This document shows positions 1-8,821 of a stretch of DNA of 64,000 nucleotides, piece by piece (the stretch's first letter is position 1; every line of letters begins with the position of its first letter). The notes under the pieces are model-generated. The model had not been told where the DNA came from. It saw only the letters and a program-made list of their open reading frames with translations, and made no database searches. A program made the position numbers and the translations under genes. The stretch covers positions 3,100,001-3,164,000 of the forward strand of contig NZ_CP042326.1 in assembly GCF_007904085.1 (NCBI RefSeq). Reading direction: 5' to 3'. Source of the DNA: Euhalothece natronophila Z-M001. GTDB lineage: Bacteria; Cyanobacteriota; Cyanobacteriia; Cyanobacteriales; Rubidibacteraceae.

Positions 1-385
1 GGGGCTTTAGTTCCCTATTACTATTATCCTGTCTTTGTCCCCTTAACTGAGTCTGAGGCACTCGCTTATGCCAAACTAACCAAACGCATTGGCTGGGCGT
101 TAGCCGATGATCCCAATCTGAAAAGCAATGAAACAGTGACGAATTTACTGATGCAGCGATCGCGCTTAGTGGGAACTGCGGAAAATAAACTCCCCACCCT
201 AGCCCAACTCATGTCATCCCGTCTTAACACCAGTCATACCTTATTCTACTGTGGCGATGGCTCTCTTGATGGGATGTCTCGCCAAGTTAGCGCCGTCACT
301 CGGATGTTAGGAAAAGAATTGGGATTTCGGGTTCACAGTTACACCGCCGAAACTCCCCTCACAGAAAGGGAAACTTTGCGCCAAC
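1..385 (+). CDS. SF2 helicase, exon 1 (5' end outside window)
   Basis: The frame is open from the first base and encodes helicase C-terminal-lobe sequence (GALVPYYYYPVFVPLTESEA, later TLFYCGDGSLDG). The gene is interrupted after the first base of a Gln codon by a group II intron that starts with GTGCG. Reading on into the intron gives a stop after 19 bases, so the unspliced message is truncated. Joined to the second exon it reads [19 protein letters not shown], a normal SF2 helicase sequence leading to motifs V and VI. Cyanobacterial relatives include restriction-type helicases of DNA phosphorothioation systems; that assignment is from memory and weak. The N-terminal lobe with the ATP site lies upstream of the window. 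Confidence 0.8.
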
Positions 386-1097
386 GTGCGATTCGTTTAG
401 TCTAAACACGCTCAAAGAGTGATGGGGACGACTAGCTTCTGGTGAGGTAACCTGCAAGGGTTGAGTTCGCACTTTAAGTCCCACACCAGATGACAACTCT
501 ATAACCTTACAGGTGAGAGTGACCAATGTAGCGACAGCTAAGACCATTGGAAGGCATAAAGCCATAAAAACTCAAGTCCTGTCGCTGAGGCGCTCAGTTG
601 AAAGCATTTTCCCCACGGTAGCGAGTGGTCTTCAATCCGTGAAGCGGGAATAAAAGCGTTAAAAGGCTGTGGTTTTGGTAACCTGGACCCCCAGCCGCGT
701 GAGCAGGTCTCTACGGAGAACATGGACTAAGGGTATGACAGAATCATCGATATAAAGGACCAGGGAAATCAGGTTGCCCTGGATGAGCCAAAAGGCCAAG
801 GTCTGGTGACAGATGTGTGTTGGAACATCTGTCAGCGCCACCAAATGGACCCGGTGAATAATACCCCTCCTAAAGGAGACGAACCAATGGTTATAGGGAA
901 CGAAGTAACTCTTTTGCATACTCTTAGTTCTGGTCGATGAGCTAAGTAGTCAACCAAGACGCAAAATCTGCTTTCATTTGGCAGGTAGCAAGAGAGAGAG
1001 ATTGGGTCAGAAGCGAATGCCTTGAGTAATATCAGGGATATGCTGACGGACTCACGATTAGATGGAATGTAGAGGTACGAGTAGAGGTACAAATGTT

Positions 1098-2891
1098 ATG
1101 AACACGGGCAACAAACCGATGTATGAATGGGGCGATATCAATTGGCGTAAAGTCGAGCGTGTCGTCTATAAGCTTCAAAAGCGCATCTACAAAGCGTCTC
1201 TTCGTGGAGATGTCAAGACAGTTCGCAGACTCCAGAAACTTTTAGTTAAGTCCTGGTCAGCTAAAGTGTTAGCGGTGCGTAGAGTTACTCAGGATAATAT
1301 GGGCAAAAAGACGGCAGGAGTGGATGGGGTTAAATCCTTGTCCCCAGAAGCGCGTATGAAGCTCGTGAATCAGATGGACTTGGGTTCAAAGGTTAAGCCA
1401 GCTCGGAGGGTGAAAATTCCGAAGCCTAACGGGGAAATAAGACCTTTGGGAATACCTACCATGTATGACCGTGCACTTCAGGCGTTAGTCAAGCTGGCGC
1501 TAGAGCCAGAATGGGAGGCGGTTTTTGAACCGAACTCTTATGGATTTCGGCCAGGACGTTCAGCCCATGATGCTATAACAGCAATCTTCTTGGCCATCAA
1601 GCAAAGACCAAAATACGTGCTCGATGCGGACATCTCAAAATGTTTCGACCGGATCGATCACGAGAGACTTCTGGACAAACTAAACACCTTCCCCAAGTTT
1701 CGGAGACAAATCCGTGCTTGGCTCAAAGCTGGGGTAATGGAAGGCAAGAAGTTCTCTGCAACATCTAAGGGTACACCGCAGGGTGGAGTCATTTCTCCAC
1801 TCTTGGCGAATATAGCCCTCCACGGCATGGAAAATGAGATTAAATCTGTCGCCCGAGGTTTCGACATGAGACGTAAAAATGGGGGTCAGGTAAGTTGGCA
1901 AACAAAAGTAGGCTCTGTAAGCGTTATACGTTATGCAGATGATTTTGTCGTCTTACACAAAGACCTTGCCGCTGTCCAGAGATGTAAAGAGGTTTTGGAG
2001 AAGTGGCTTGGAGACATGGGACTGGAGCTAAAACCGAGCAAAACTAGAATCGCCCACACCCTCGAAACCCATAAAAACGAGGAAGCAGGATTTGATTTCT
2101 TAGGCTTCAATATCTGCCAGAAAAGGGTAGGTAAATATAATACAGGGAGGGTAAATGGGCAATTACTAGGGTTTAAAACGCTCGTTACCCCGAGTAAAGA
2201 TAGTCAGAAGAAGCACTACCAAAGGATGTGTGAGGTTATAGAAAAGCATAAGGGGTCGCCACAGAGGGCTCTGATTGCGGAACTGAATCCCATAATCCGA
2301 GGATGGTGCAATTACTTCAAGATAGGAAAAGGATGTTCTAGAGTGTTCAACCGATTAGACTATCTGATGTATTGGAGACTATTGAGATGGGGTGTAAAAC
2401 GCCATCAAAACAAAGGGAAGAAATTCGTACAAGGAAAGTATTTCCGGCGTGTAGGTGGTAGTAATTGGCGATTTGCAACACCGAAGAAAAAAGGCTCAAA
2501 TCAATACGTGCTTTTTAAACATTCAAGCACAGAAATCGTCGAGAAATATGTCAAAGTTAAGGGGCAATGTAGTCCTTATGACGGAGACGTAGTTTACTGG
2601 AGCACGAGATTAGGGGCACATCCTGAGATGCCAAAGCGAACAGCATCTTTGCTCAAAAAGCAAAAAGGGAAGTGTAACTACTGCGGACTGGCTTTCCGAG
2701 ATGGAGATGTATGGGAGGTAGACCACGTTATTCCCCGTTCTAAGGGCGGTAAGGATGACTATGAGAATCTACAACTACTCCATCGACATTGCCACGATGA
2801 AAAAACTACCATGGACGGAAGTACCACAGGGGCAGTTTCAGCTATACCATGGAACTATCGGTGGGAAAACGACATGTTGGTGACGTACTGA
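1098..2891 (+). CDS. ltrA: Group II intron reverse transcriptase/maturase with HNH endonuclease
   Basis: A multifunctional protein of about 597 residues that helps the intron RNA splice and retrohome. RT motifs are in order: KIPKPNGEIRPLGIP, SYGFRPGRSAHDA, DADISKCFDRIDH, GTPQGGVISPLLANIAL and the catalytic YADD at about residues 279-282. The maturase X domain follows (LNPIIRGWCNYFK). A C-terminal HNH nuclease at about 524-568 has CNYCG, EVDHVIPRSKGG and HRHCHD. The frame is open further upstream, but ATG at 1098 (MNTGNKP) is the first plausible start; the earlier one would lie in domain III. No frameshift or missing catalytic residue is visible. This domain order fits chloroplast-like group II proteins common in cyanobacteria. 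Confidence 0.95.
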   Translation: MNTGNKPMYEWGDINWRKVERVVYKLQKRIYKASLRGDVKTVRRLQKLLVKSWSAKVLAVRRVTQDNMGKKTAGVDGVKSLSPEARMKLVNQMDLGSKVKPARRVKIPKPNGEIRPLGIPTMYDRALQALVKLALEPEWEAVFEPNSYGFRPGRSAHDAITAIFLAIKQRPKYVLDADISKCFDRIDHERLLDKLNTFPKFRRQIRAWLKAGVMEGKKFSATSKGTPQGGVISPLLANIALHGMENEIKSVARGFDMRRKNGGQVSWQTKVGSVSVIRYADDFVVLHKDLAAVQRCKEVLEKWLGDMGLELKPSKTRIAHTLETHKNEEAGFDFLGFNICQKRVGKYNTGRVNGQLLGFKTLVTPSKDSQKKHYQRMCEVIEKHKGSPQRALIAELNPIIRGWCNYFKIGKGCSRVFNRLDYLMYWRLLRWGVKRHQNKGKKFVQGKYFRRVGGSNWRFATPKKKGSNQYVLFKHSSTEIVEKYVKVKGQCSPYDGDVVYWSTRLGAHPEMPKRTASLLKKQKGKCNYCGLAFRDGDVWEVDHVIPRSKGGKDDYENLQLLHRHCHDEKTTMDGSTTGAVSAIPWNYRWENDMLVTY

Positions 2892-2910
2892 TGACAACAG
2901 CCGTCTAATT

Positions 2911-2988
2911 GAGGAGCGGTATGAGGCGAAAGTCTCACGTACCGTTTTGAAGAGCAGCGGGGTGGGTGACCGCTTCGCTGACTTTAAT
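2911..2988 (+). ncRNA. Domains V and VI of the group II intron
   Basis: Domain V spans about 2913-2947: GAGCGGTATGAGGC, loop GAAA, then GTCTCACGTACCGTT, including the AGC catalytic triad. Domain VI follows with GTGA loop and an unpaired A (2981), the expected branch point, seven bases from the intron end. Confidence 0.85.
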
Positions 2989-3338
2989 AATTTGAAAAGG
3001 GAGACTTACAAGGCTTAGTTGCCATTCACTGCTTAGATGAAGGAGTGGATATTCCCGCCATTCGTCACGCCATCATTTTAGCCAGTACAGGAAACCCCCG
3101 CCAATTTATTCAACGACGGGGGAGAGTCTTACGTCCTCATGCTGGAAAAAGTGAAGCAACAATTTTTGATATGATTGTCATTCCGCCACTTTTAGATCGG
3201 GAAACATGGGAAGTAGAACGCAATCTGTTACGGAAAGAACTGAAACGCTTCTTAGAATTTGCCAAATTAGCGAAAAATGCCCCAGAAGCCAGTGAGAAAT
3301 TACTGAGCTTACAACAACAGTATCAGCTAGAAGCATGA
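2989..3338 (+). CDS. SF2 helicase, exon 2 (C-terminus)
   Basis: The first two bases complete the Gln codon begun in exon 1. The exon encodes [18 protein letters not shown], then [15 protein letters not shown] (motif V) and [12 protein letters not shown], the arginine-finger motif VI of SF2 helicases. A basic C-terminal helix follows. The stop overlaps the 3' end of the convergent amidase gene by 16 bases. Without splicing, this exon has no good start or ribosome binding site of its own, so function depends on the intron. Confidence 0.85.
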
Positions 3339-5098
3339 TTTTCCCACCACACTTCAATTCCTTCTGCTAGTTTTGCCGTCAGTTCCGCTTGCGCTTGGGG
3401 ATCAATAATCCATTCAAACTCATCAGGATTAATCATAAATCCTAACTCCAACAACACCGCTAAGGTGGTGTGAGGGCGCGTGAGGGCAAGGGTATTCCAG
3501 AAAATGCCATAAGAGGGGCGGTTTAACTCTTCTACCAGATAATTGTGGAGAAAGACTGATAAATCATGAGCAGGGGGGTTATACCAAAACATACCAACTC
3601 CCTTAGTATTAATAGCATCTCCATCATCAGGCAGGGCATTATAATGAACTGAAAGCGCGATCGTGGGCTTAATCTCATTAATCATCGCCATTCGTTCCTG
3701 TAAGGAAACATCTTTATCCGTTTCCCGAGTCATATAAACCGTTGCCCCTCGTTGTTCTAATTCCTCCTGTAGCAACTTAGACGTGACTAAAACCGCCTCT
3801 TTTTCAGGATAGCCCGTGGGCCCTTTTGCCCCTAAATCATCCCCACCATGACCGGGATCAATTAAAATACTCATACCAGCAAGATTTCCTGTTCTTTCAG
3901 GAGGATGTTTTAAGGATAAAATGAGATTCGTGTCTTCATAGTGTAAATCATATCCCCACTGTTGATCTGACTTGAGTTGAAAGGTATATTCGACAGTATC
4001 AGAATCAATCTGTTTCCAATCTAAGCGTTGAATCAGGGGATCATCATCAAGGTGAATATTATGGGTTTGTGCGGTAGTATGATGCAGTGTGAGACTAAAT
4101 TGATCATCCCCTTGTTTGACACTCACAGGAACTGGAACTTGTAAGGGAAAAATAATCTCCGTGGCTTCTGCTTTTTGTTCTCCTCGAATGCTACGAATCG
4201 TGGTTTGGACAGGGGAAATATTGGGTTTAAGTTCCGTGTCTTCCCCATCAATCCAAGCCCCATATTGTAACCGAAGCCAGTCTCCCTCTCTACCATTCAC
4301 TGTTGCCATTGTCCCTTTTGGTAGGGGCGTAAGACGAGTATAGCTAGTGTCGGGGCCAGTGCGCGCTATTCCTTCTTTCTCTGTTACTTCAATCACTTCT
4401 AACTCGTCACGGGAAAGAATGGTAATGTCTCCCGTCTCAGAAGCGGTAAAGGTTTCTTCTCCCAAGTTCATGGTATAAACAGGATTTCCGAGATTCTCAG
4501 GATTTTCAGCCGTGAAACATCCCTGATAAAGTTGATTAGGCTTCCCTAGAGGTTCATTATTGCCTGTTAAAACCCCATAATTAGGAGGAAGGAGGTTTTT
4601 CGGTTGAGGTTTGAGCGAAATAGCTCTATCATTAAGAGTGACTTGAACTTCTCCTTGAGGTGACCCGATAGCTTCTAAACAGATCAATTCTTCTGGCAAC
4701 CGCGCTATTGGTTGCGACGGAGTAACTGAGTCAGAAACAAATCCCCCTTCTTCTGGCGGTTCAGGGATGGCGGAAACTCTTGTGACTTCTACTGAGATTT
4801 CTTGATCATCATGGTGCAGGGTAAACTCATTCTCGCCCATTTCAAGGGGGAAACTAGGGGCAAAATGTCCAGCATCATTCTGTTCAATGGGGCTTCCGTT
4901 GACAGAGACAGCACCAGGGGCGCTTCCAATGAGAAAAATTTGTTCGGCTGCGGTTTCATGTTCAGAAGGAGGGTAAGCTAGGTAAAGTTCATCTTGATCT
5001 TCTCCCAAGGCTGGAGAAGTTCCACTATGAGTTAAAATCAAGGTCACGGTGGCAAGAAGAATTAAACTGAATAGTAAAAAATTGAACCAGTGTTTCAT
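3323..5098 (-). CDS. N-acetylmuramoyl-L-alanine amidase with SH3-like domain
   Basis: A periplasmic cell-wall hydrolase that cuts the bond between muramic acid and the stem peptide. An N-terminal membrane or signal segment ([16 protein letters not shown]) is followed by a long proline- and acid-rich region. A bacterial SH3-like segment lies around residues 235-290 ([20 protein letters not shown]). The Amidase_3 zinc domain fills roughly 400-585: [15 protein letters not shown] supplies the first His, EKEA a Glu, SVHYNA a second His and LLELGFM the catalytic Glu. At 591 residues it is longer than minimal AmiC proteins. Possible roles are daughter-cell separation and peptidoglycan recycling. It is divergent from the next gene. 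Confidence 0.9.
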   Translation of the reverse strand: MKHWFNFLLFSLILLATVTLILTHSGTSPALGEDQDELYLAYPPSEHETAAEQIFLIGSAPGAVSVNGSPIEQNDAGHFAPSFPLEMGENEFTLHHDDQEISVEVTRVSAIPEPPEEGGFVSDSVTPSQPIARLPEELICLEAIGSPQGEVQVTLNDRAISLKPQPKNLLPPNYGVLTGNNEPLGKPNQLYQGCFTAENPENLGNPVYTMNLGEETFTASETGDITILSRDELEVIEVTEKEGIARTGPDTSYTRLTPLPKGTMATVNGREGDWLRLQYGAWIDGEDTELKPNISPVQTTIRSIRGEQKAEATEIIFPLQVPVPVSVKQGDDQFSLTLHHTTAQTHNIHLDDDPLIQRLDWKQIDSDTVEYTFQLKSDQQWGYDLHYEDTNLILSLKHPPERTGNLAGMSILIDPGHGGDDLGAKGPTGYPEKEAVLVTSKLLQEELEQRGATVYMTRETDKDVSLQERMAMINEIKPTIALSVHYNALPDDGDAINTKGVGMFWYNPPAHDLSVFLHNYLVEELNRPSYGIFWNTLALTRPHTTLAVLLELGFMINPDEFEWIIDPQAQAELTAKLAEGIEVWWENHASS

Positions 5099-5250
5099 CT
5101 TTATTTTCAGATCCTATGTCATGATAGTTATGTTTTGGAAAAAGGGCTTGCTTAGAACCGTTAAAATTTTTTTTAGTTAATTTGTGATTGTAACTATTAC
5201 TGTTATGCTCAGTGTTAAAAATCATACTGTAAATTAAAGGAGAAATATCA

Positions 5251-6387
5251 ATGGAATTTATTTTCGGTCTTATTATTGGTCTAATTCTTGCCGGTCTAGG
5301 GGTTTGGTTTTATAGAAGCCGCCAAGTTACCCAAATAAAACAGGATCAAGCCAAAAAGCTAGAAAACCAGCGCAAGCAGTTAGAAAAAGAACATGAAAGG
5401 CGTATTGAGGAAACGACACAACGCTTAAAGCAAGATTATGAAGGCAAAAAAGAACAAGAGATTGAGGCAAGAGTGCAACAAGAAGTCGCTGTTGCTCAAG
5501 AGAATGCCCAAGCAGAAGTTGAGCAATTACGACAACAATTAGAGCAAGCGCGTCAAGATTCAGGCTCTCAAGAACAGGTAGAAGCCTTACAAAATCAATT
5601 ACAACAGACCAATGCTGATTACCAAAGGCAAATTGATGCCCTAGAAGCCGAAAAAAGCGCGATCGCGCAAACTAAGGATGACTACGAGCAGCGCATTGAA
5701 CAGCTTAACCAAGAACTCACCAGAGCCCAAGAACGCATCGCAGAATTAGAAACTCAATCTGCCGAGACAGTTCAACCAAAAACTGAGCTAGAAACCCAAC
5801 AAAGGGAAACCTCAACTGAACAAACTACAGCTTTTGTCGAACCTGAAACAGACTTTACCCCCCAAACCACTGGGTTAACCGAACCAGAGGAAAGACCTAA
5901 CTTAGAAACTGAGACAGCTTTCCCTGAACCTGAAACAGACTTTACTCAAACTCAAGAGACAATCGAAACCCCCAGTGATGATTTCTCTCAGGATAGCCAA
6001 ACTTCTCAAAACATCACTGACGATGTTAATGAAGAGCTTGACGAATTCTTTTTTGAAGGAGAAGGAGAGAGTGCAGAAGGGGAAGAGGATGAATTTGAAG
6101 CCTTATTTGCCGATGTTGAAGAAGAAGAACCTGCCAGCCCCGCTACAGCGGATACAGAAAAAGACGAATTTGAGAGCTTTTTTAATGATGTTGAGGCAGC
6201 AGAAGCACAAATCGACCAAGAAGAAAGTTCCAGCTTTGATAATGAACTAGAAGAACTAGAGGACTTAGATTCTTTATTTTCTGAAGAGGAAACATCATCC
6301 AATCAAGCTGAGGATAAAAAAGAGGATGAGGAAGTAGAAAGCCTATTTGAACTTTTTGACGATGACGATGACGAAAAAAAAAAGTAA
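5251..6387 (+). CDS. Membrane-anchored acidic coiled-coil protein (probably frameshift-fused to the HEAT tail)
   Basis: The function is not known. A single N-terminal membrane segment (FIFGLIIGLILAGLGVWFY, residues 3-21) is followed by about 150 residues of Gln/Glu/Lys-rich heptads, clearly a coiled coil (QVEALQNQLQQTNADYQRQI). The rest is very acidic, with Glu/Asp stretches and repeated ETDF motifs, ending DDDDDEKKK. The start ATG follows AAAGGAG. The gene ends inside a run of ten A (6375-6384), just before TAA. A -1 shift on this run leads straight into an open frame with HEAT repeats, so the true product may be about 520 residues. It could be a scaffold protein at the membrane. Confidence 0.75.
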   Translation: MEFIFGLIIGLILAGLGVWFYRSRQVTQIKQDQAKKLENQRKQLEKEHERRIEETTQRLKQDYEGKKEQEIEARVQQEVAVAQENAQAEVEQLRQQLEQARQDSGSQEQVEALQNQLQQTNADYQRQIDALEAEKSAIAQTKDDYEQRIEQLNQELTRAQERIAELETQSAETVQPKTELETQQRETSTEQTTAFVEPETDFTPQTTGLTEPEERPNLETETAFPEPETDFTQTQETIETPSDDFSQDSQTSQNITDDVNEELDEFFFEGEGESAEGEEDEFEALFADVEEEEPASPATADTEKDEFESFFNDVEAAEAQIDQEESSSFDNELEELEDLDSLFSEEETSSNQAEDKKEDEEVESLFELFDDDDDEKKK

Positions 6388-6803
6388 TCGTTAAAAGGTT
6401 AGTAACCTGGGGAAAGCGTCAAAACTTAGCACAAATTCCTCAGATTACTTCTTATGTTTTAGATCCAGATGAGCGGATACGGGCTTCAGTTGCTCTAGTG
6501 CTGGGGAAAATTATTACCGGTCAACGTCTAAACTTAGAAGTCGAAGAAGCCATCAAAGCCCTAGAAACCCTTAGCCAAGATTCTTCTTCTGAAGTGAGAA
6601 AGCTAGCGATTAAATCTCTTGGAAGGGTCTTTTCTCCTAAAATTGTTCCCACTTTAGAATTAGCCTTAAAAGATGTTGATTTAGAGATCATCGAGATCGC
6701 GAGTGAGATTCTACAAAATTATAAACGTACCCTTCCAATAACCAGAGAAGAAGGAGAAAAAACACTACCAGAAAATATAGCGATTAAGGAAGCAGCGCAA
6801 TAA
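6372..6803 (+). CDS. HEAT-repeat C-terminal segment in the -1 frame
   Basis: This frame is open from 6372 and overlaps the end of the acidic coiled-coil gene. It encodes TWGKRQNLAQIPQITSYVLD, then PDERIRASVALVLGKI and SSSEVRKLAIKSLGRVF, which are three typical HEAT/PBS-lyase-like helical repeats. The only start codon is a GTG at 6498 that falls inside the second repeat and has no ribosome binding site, so translation on its own looks unlikely. The simplest reading is a continuation of the upstream protein through -1 slippage at the A10 run; a real frameshift mutation or a sequencing error in the run would give the same picture. Confidence 0.6.
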   Translation, partial: RKKKVIVKRLVTWGKRQNLAQIPQITSYVLDPDERIRASVALVLGKIITGQRLNLEVEEAIKALETLSQDSSSEVRKLAIKSLGRVFSPKIVPTLELALKDVDLEIIEIASEILQNYKRTLPITREEGEKTLPENIAIKEAAQ

Positions 6804-6825
6804 TTCAGACTATAGCAATCCTAAA

Positions 6826-6975
6826 TCAGTTGTAAATTTTTAGTTGGGATCCCCCCTTTAATTCCCCCCTTAGTAAGGGGGGTGGGGGGGAAGCCTTCGG
6901 CACGGCTTTCAGCCTACGTAAGGTTGAGTTAGTTTTTACAAATGAGATCATATTGCTATAGGTGCAAACTGACTT
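6826..6975. repeat. Intergenic C/G-tract repeat
   Basis: The stretch holds CCCCCC-TTTAATT-CCCCCC-TTAGTAA-GGGGGG, an imperfect palindrome of C and G tracts, then an AT-rich tail. Related C-tract text (TACCCCCCTTAG) occurs near 62.63 and 63.99 kb, so it is probably a dispersed cyanobacterial repeat. No gene is seen. Confidence 0.4.
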
Positions 6976-7010
6976 AGTCATTGGTTTACAAACAACAAAG
7001 GACAAATAAC

Positions 7011-7601
7011 CTAATGTTCTTTCATTTGTTTTAACTCCTCTTCTACTTCCCAATTTCTAAATTTCTCTTCTAAATCATCAAAAGCATACTTGCTTTGTCC
7101 AGTACCATAACCAAATCCCTGGTTGTAATAAGACTCACCAGCATTCCAGCCACTAGTAACATTACTATTGGTTGCTTGCTGGTTAGCTTGTGCTGCTCGT
7201 GCTTTTGCCTTAACTTCCTTTTGACGTTTTCTTACTTCTTCAATTAATTCCCTTGCTTTCTGAATTTTCTCCTGAACTGCTTTCATTTGCCCCCAGCGTT
7301 GATTACCTAAACGAAGGAGACTAGCTTCTTTTTCTTGGGCAGCTTGGGCTAAGTCTTCTCGATTCCCCGCTCTTGCCTTATCAATTCTGTGATGCCATAG
7401 TTTGACATCTTCAGCAATAGCAAGGATTTCATTTTCTAACTTTTTTTCCTGTTTTTGTAAGTCTAAAACTAAGCGAATTGCTTCTTTTTCTTCTTCTTTT
7501 AATTGTTCTTCTAAAGCTTGCAATTCTAAGTGAGGATTATTTTTTAGAAATTCATCTAAACGCGTTTCTAGAAATTTAGTGAGATCATCTAATAAACCCA
7601 A
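7011..7601 (-). CDS. TIGR04376-type coiled-coil protein
   Basis: A cyanobacterial conserved protein with no assigned biochemical role. It opens with MGLLDDLTKFLETRLDEFL and LQALEEQLKEEEKEAIRL, which I recognise from TIGR04376. Long charged helices between residues 25 and 135 form a coiled coil reminiscent of PspA/Vipp1 organisation. A Gly/Tyr/Asn-rich linker follows (NQGFGYGTGQSK) and a short terminal helix (LEEKFRNWEVEEELKQMKEH). The ATG is preceded by AAGGAGTTAAAG. The gene starts 12 bases after the stop of the upstream minus-strand gene, so the two are probably co-transcribed. Confidence 0.75.
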   Translation of the reverse strand: MGLLDDLTKFLETRLDEFLKNNPHLELQALEEQLKEEEKEAIRLVLDLQKQEKKLENEILAIAEDVKLWHHRIDKARAGNREDLAQAAQEKEASLLRLGNQRWGQMKAVQEKIQKARELIEEVRKRQKEVKAKARAAQANQQATNSNVTSGWNAGESYYNQGFGYGTGQSKYAFDDLEEKFRNWEVEEELKQMKEH

Positions 7602-7613
7602 AACTTTAACTCC

Positions 7614-8768
7614 TTAATTATTAATTAAACTTTCTCCAACAGACATTGCTCTTTCTTGATTCCCATTTTCAAAAACTGCCTTATTGTGAGAAACCTCTGC
7701 TAATTTCCACTCACTTTCAGGGACACTCTCTCCAATCATGATTCGTTGAGTAACCCCTTTCACTTTGACTAGGGCAGCCGAGTGGTCTCCCAATTCTAGT
7801 AACCCGACTAAGGTTTGATCAGACTGAGGAGAGGTGGAAGTGGATTCTTCTGTAGTGGGAAGGGGTGGTTCTTCTTCAAGATCTAAACGGGAATGTCTTT
7901 CAATTTCAGGAGAGCTTTCTTCAGTTTCAGTTGTTGTTTGGGTGGTTTCGCTTTTACTTTCTGTGGGAGGATTATTTTCGGCACTTGGGGAGGGGGGTTG
8001 ACTGGGCGTGGTACTAGTACCTGCTTCTGATTCGCTGGGAGGAGGCGGTGGCGGTAAAGCTGGCAGTGAGGCAATTTCTGTTTCTGATCCGCCCTGAGGA
8101 TTGGTTGAAGAAGCAGGTGAGGAAGCGGTTTGAGGTTGTGACGGAGAAGAAGGGGCAGTAGCAGTTTCTTCTTCTGATTTTGGGGTAGTTGAAACTGGGG
8201 GAACTTCCACTGAGGGAGTCACAGCAGGAGTTAAATCTTCAGCTCTGGCTTTGAGGGCTTCTTGACGATCAATTTCCGCTAAAGCCCGTTCCATATACCC
8301 AATAAACTCGGCAGTATTATCAGGGGGTTCGGGGGTTTCTGTTTCCGAAAGGTTAATCGAAGACTGTAGTTGGGTTAAAGTTACTCCTAAAAATTGCTGT
8401 TCTCTTTGCAGTAGAAATAATACCCACAACAGTAGAGAACAAGAAGATGCAAAAATAATTTTATCTAAGTTTCGGAGCCAGAGAGGAGGCTTGGCAGAAG
8501 TATAGTGACGAGGAGAGGGAGAAGTCCTAATTCCAACCCCCGAATCTTCATAAACTGACGAGACAGGAGGGTAATTAAATTCATCCGTCTGAATAGGCGA
8601 CCTTTTAGTTAAGGCGATAGGGCTTTTTCCTGTCTCTGATGAGGATTGCCAATAATGTTTAATTTCTAGGATGTCTTCTAACTCGGTCAATACACTATTT
8701 AGCATCTGATCAATATCAGATTCAACCGCTTTTTTCGGGGGGTGGGAGAGTGTCATAGCAACCTTCAA
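7614..8768 (-). CDS. Single-pass membrane protein with GspC-like C-terminal domain
   Basis: The exact family is not recognised. An N-terminal cytoplasmic part (about 100 residues) contains DIDQMLNSVLTELEDILEIK, then comes a membrane segment (IIFASSCSLLLWVLFLL). A low-complexity Pro/Ser/Thr/Glu linker of about 170 residues follows, and a compact C-terminal domain (LVGLLELGDHSAALVKVKGV, RIMIGESV, EWKLAEVSHNKAVF). That C-terminal pattern resembles the periplasmic domains of GspC/PilP proteins, which link inner-membrane machinery to secretins, but this is a resemblance only. It is followed by the TIGR04376-type gene in the same direction. Confidence 0.55.
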   Translation of the reverse strand: MKVAMTLSHPPKKAVESDIDQMLNSVLTELEDILEIKHYWQSSSETGKSPIALTKRSPIQTDEFNYPPVSSVYEDSGVGIRTSPSPRHYTSAKPPLWLRNLDKIIFASSCSLLLWVLFLLQREQQFLGVTLTQLQSSINLSETETPEPPDNTAEFIGYMERALAEIDRQEALKARAEDLTPAVTPSVEVPPVSTTPKSEEETATAPSSPSQPQTASSPASSTNPQGGSETEIASLPALPPPPPPSESEAGTSTTPSQPPSPSAENNPPTESKSETTQTTTETEESSPEIERHSRLDLEEEPPLPTTEESTSTSPQSDQTLVGLLELGDHSAALVKVKGVTQRIMIGESVPESEWKLAEVSHNKAVFENGNQERAMSVGESLINN

Positions 8769-8821
8769 CTGAGATGATTTTTACTTGTTCTTTCTGATCA
8801 ATAATTTTCCCATTTCTTAGA

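Larger units (their letters stand above)
386..2988 (+). mobile_element. Group II intron with intron-encoded protein
   Basis: The 5' end is GTGCG at 386-390, the group II consensus. The 3' end AT at 2987-2988 lies seven bases after a bulged A in a domain VI hairpin (stem CAGCGGGGTGG / CCGCTTCGCTG, loop GTGA). A domain V hairpin with GAAA-type loop precedes it. Domains I-III fill 386-1097 without genes. A hairpin around 809-832 presents GTTGG (819-823) in its loop, complementary to CCAAC, the last five exon bases (381-385), so it is a good EBS1-IBS1 pair. The open reading frame sits in domain IV. Both splice ends were set by combining these consensus signals with restoration of the helicase frame. 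The element looks intact and probably active. Confidence 0.9.

Noticed and set aside
1098-2891. Reverse transcriptase considered as a retron or defence RT
   Set aside because: It has maturase and HNH domains, lies in domain IV and is surrounded by complete group II intron structures with a restorable host frame.
6006-6302. Serine-rich antisense frame opposite the acidic protein
   Set aside because: Poly-Ser is the expected antisense shadow of Glu/Asp-rich codons; the sense protein is clearly real.
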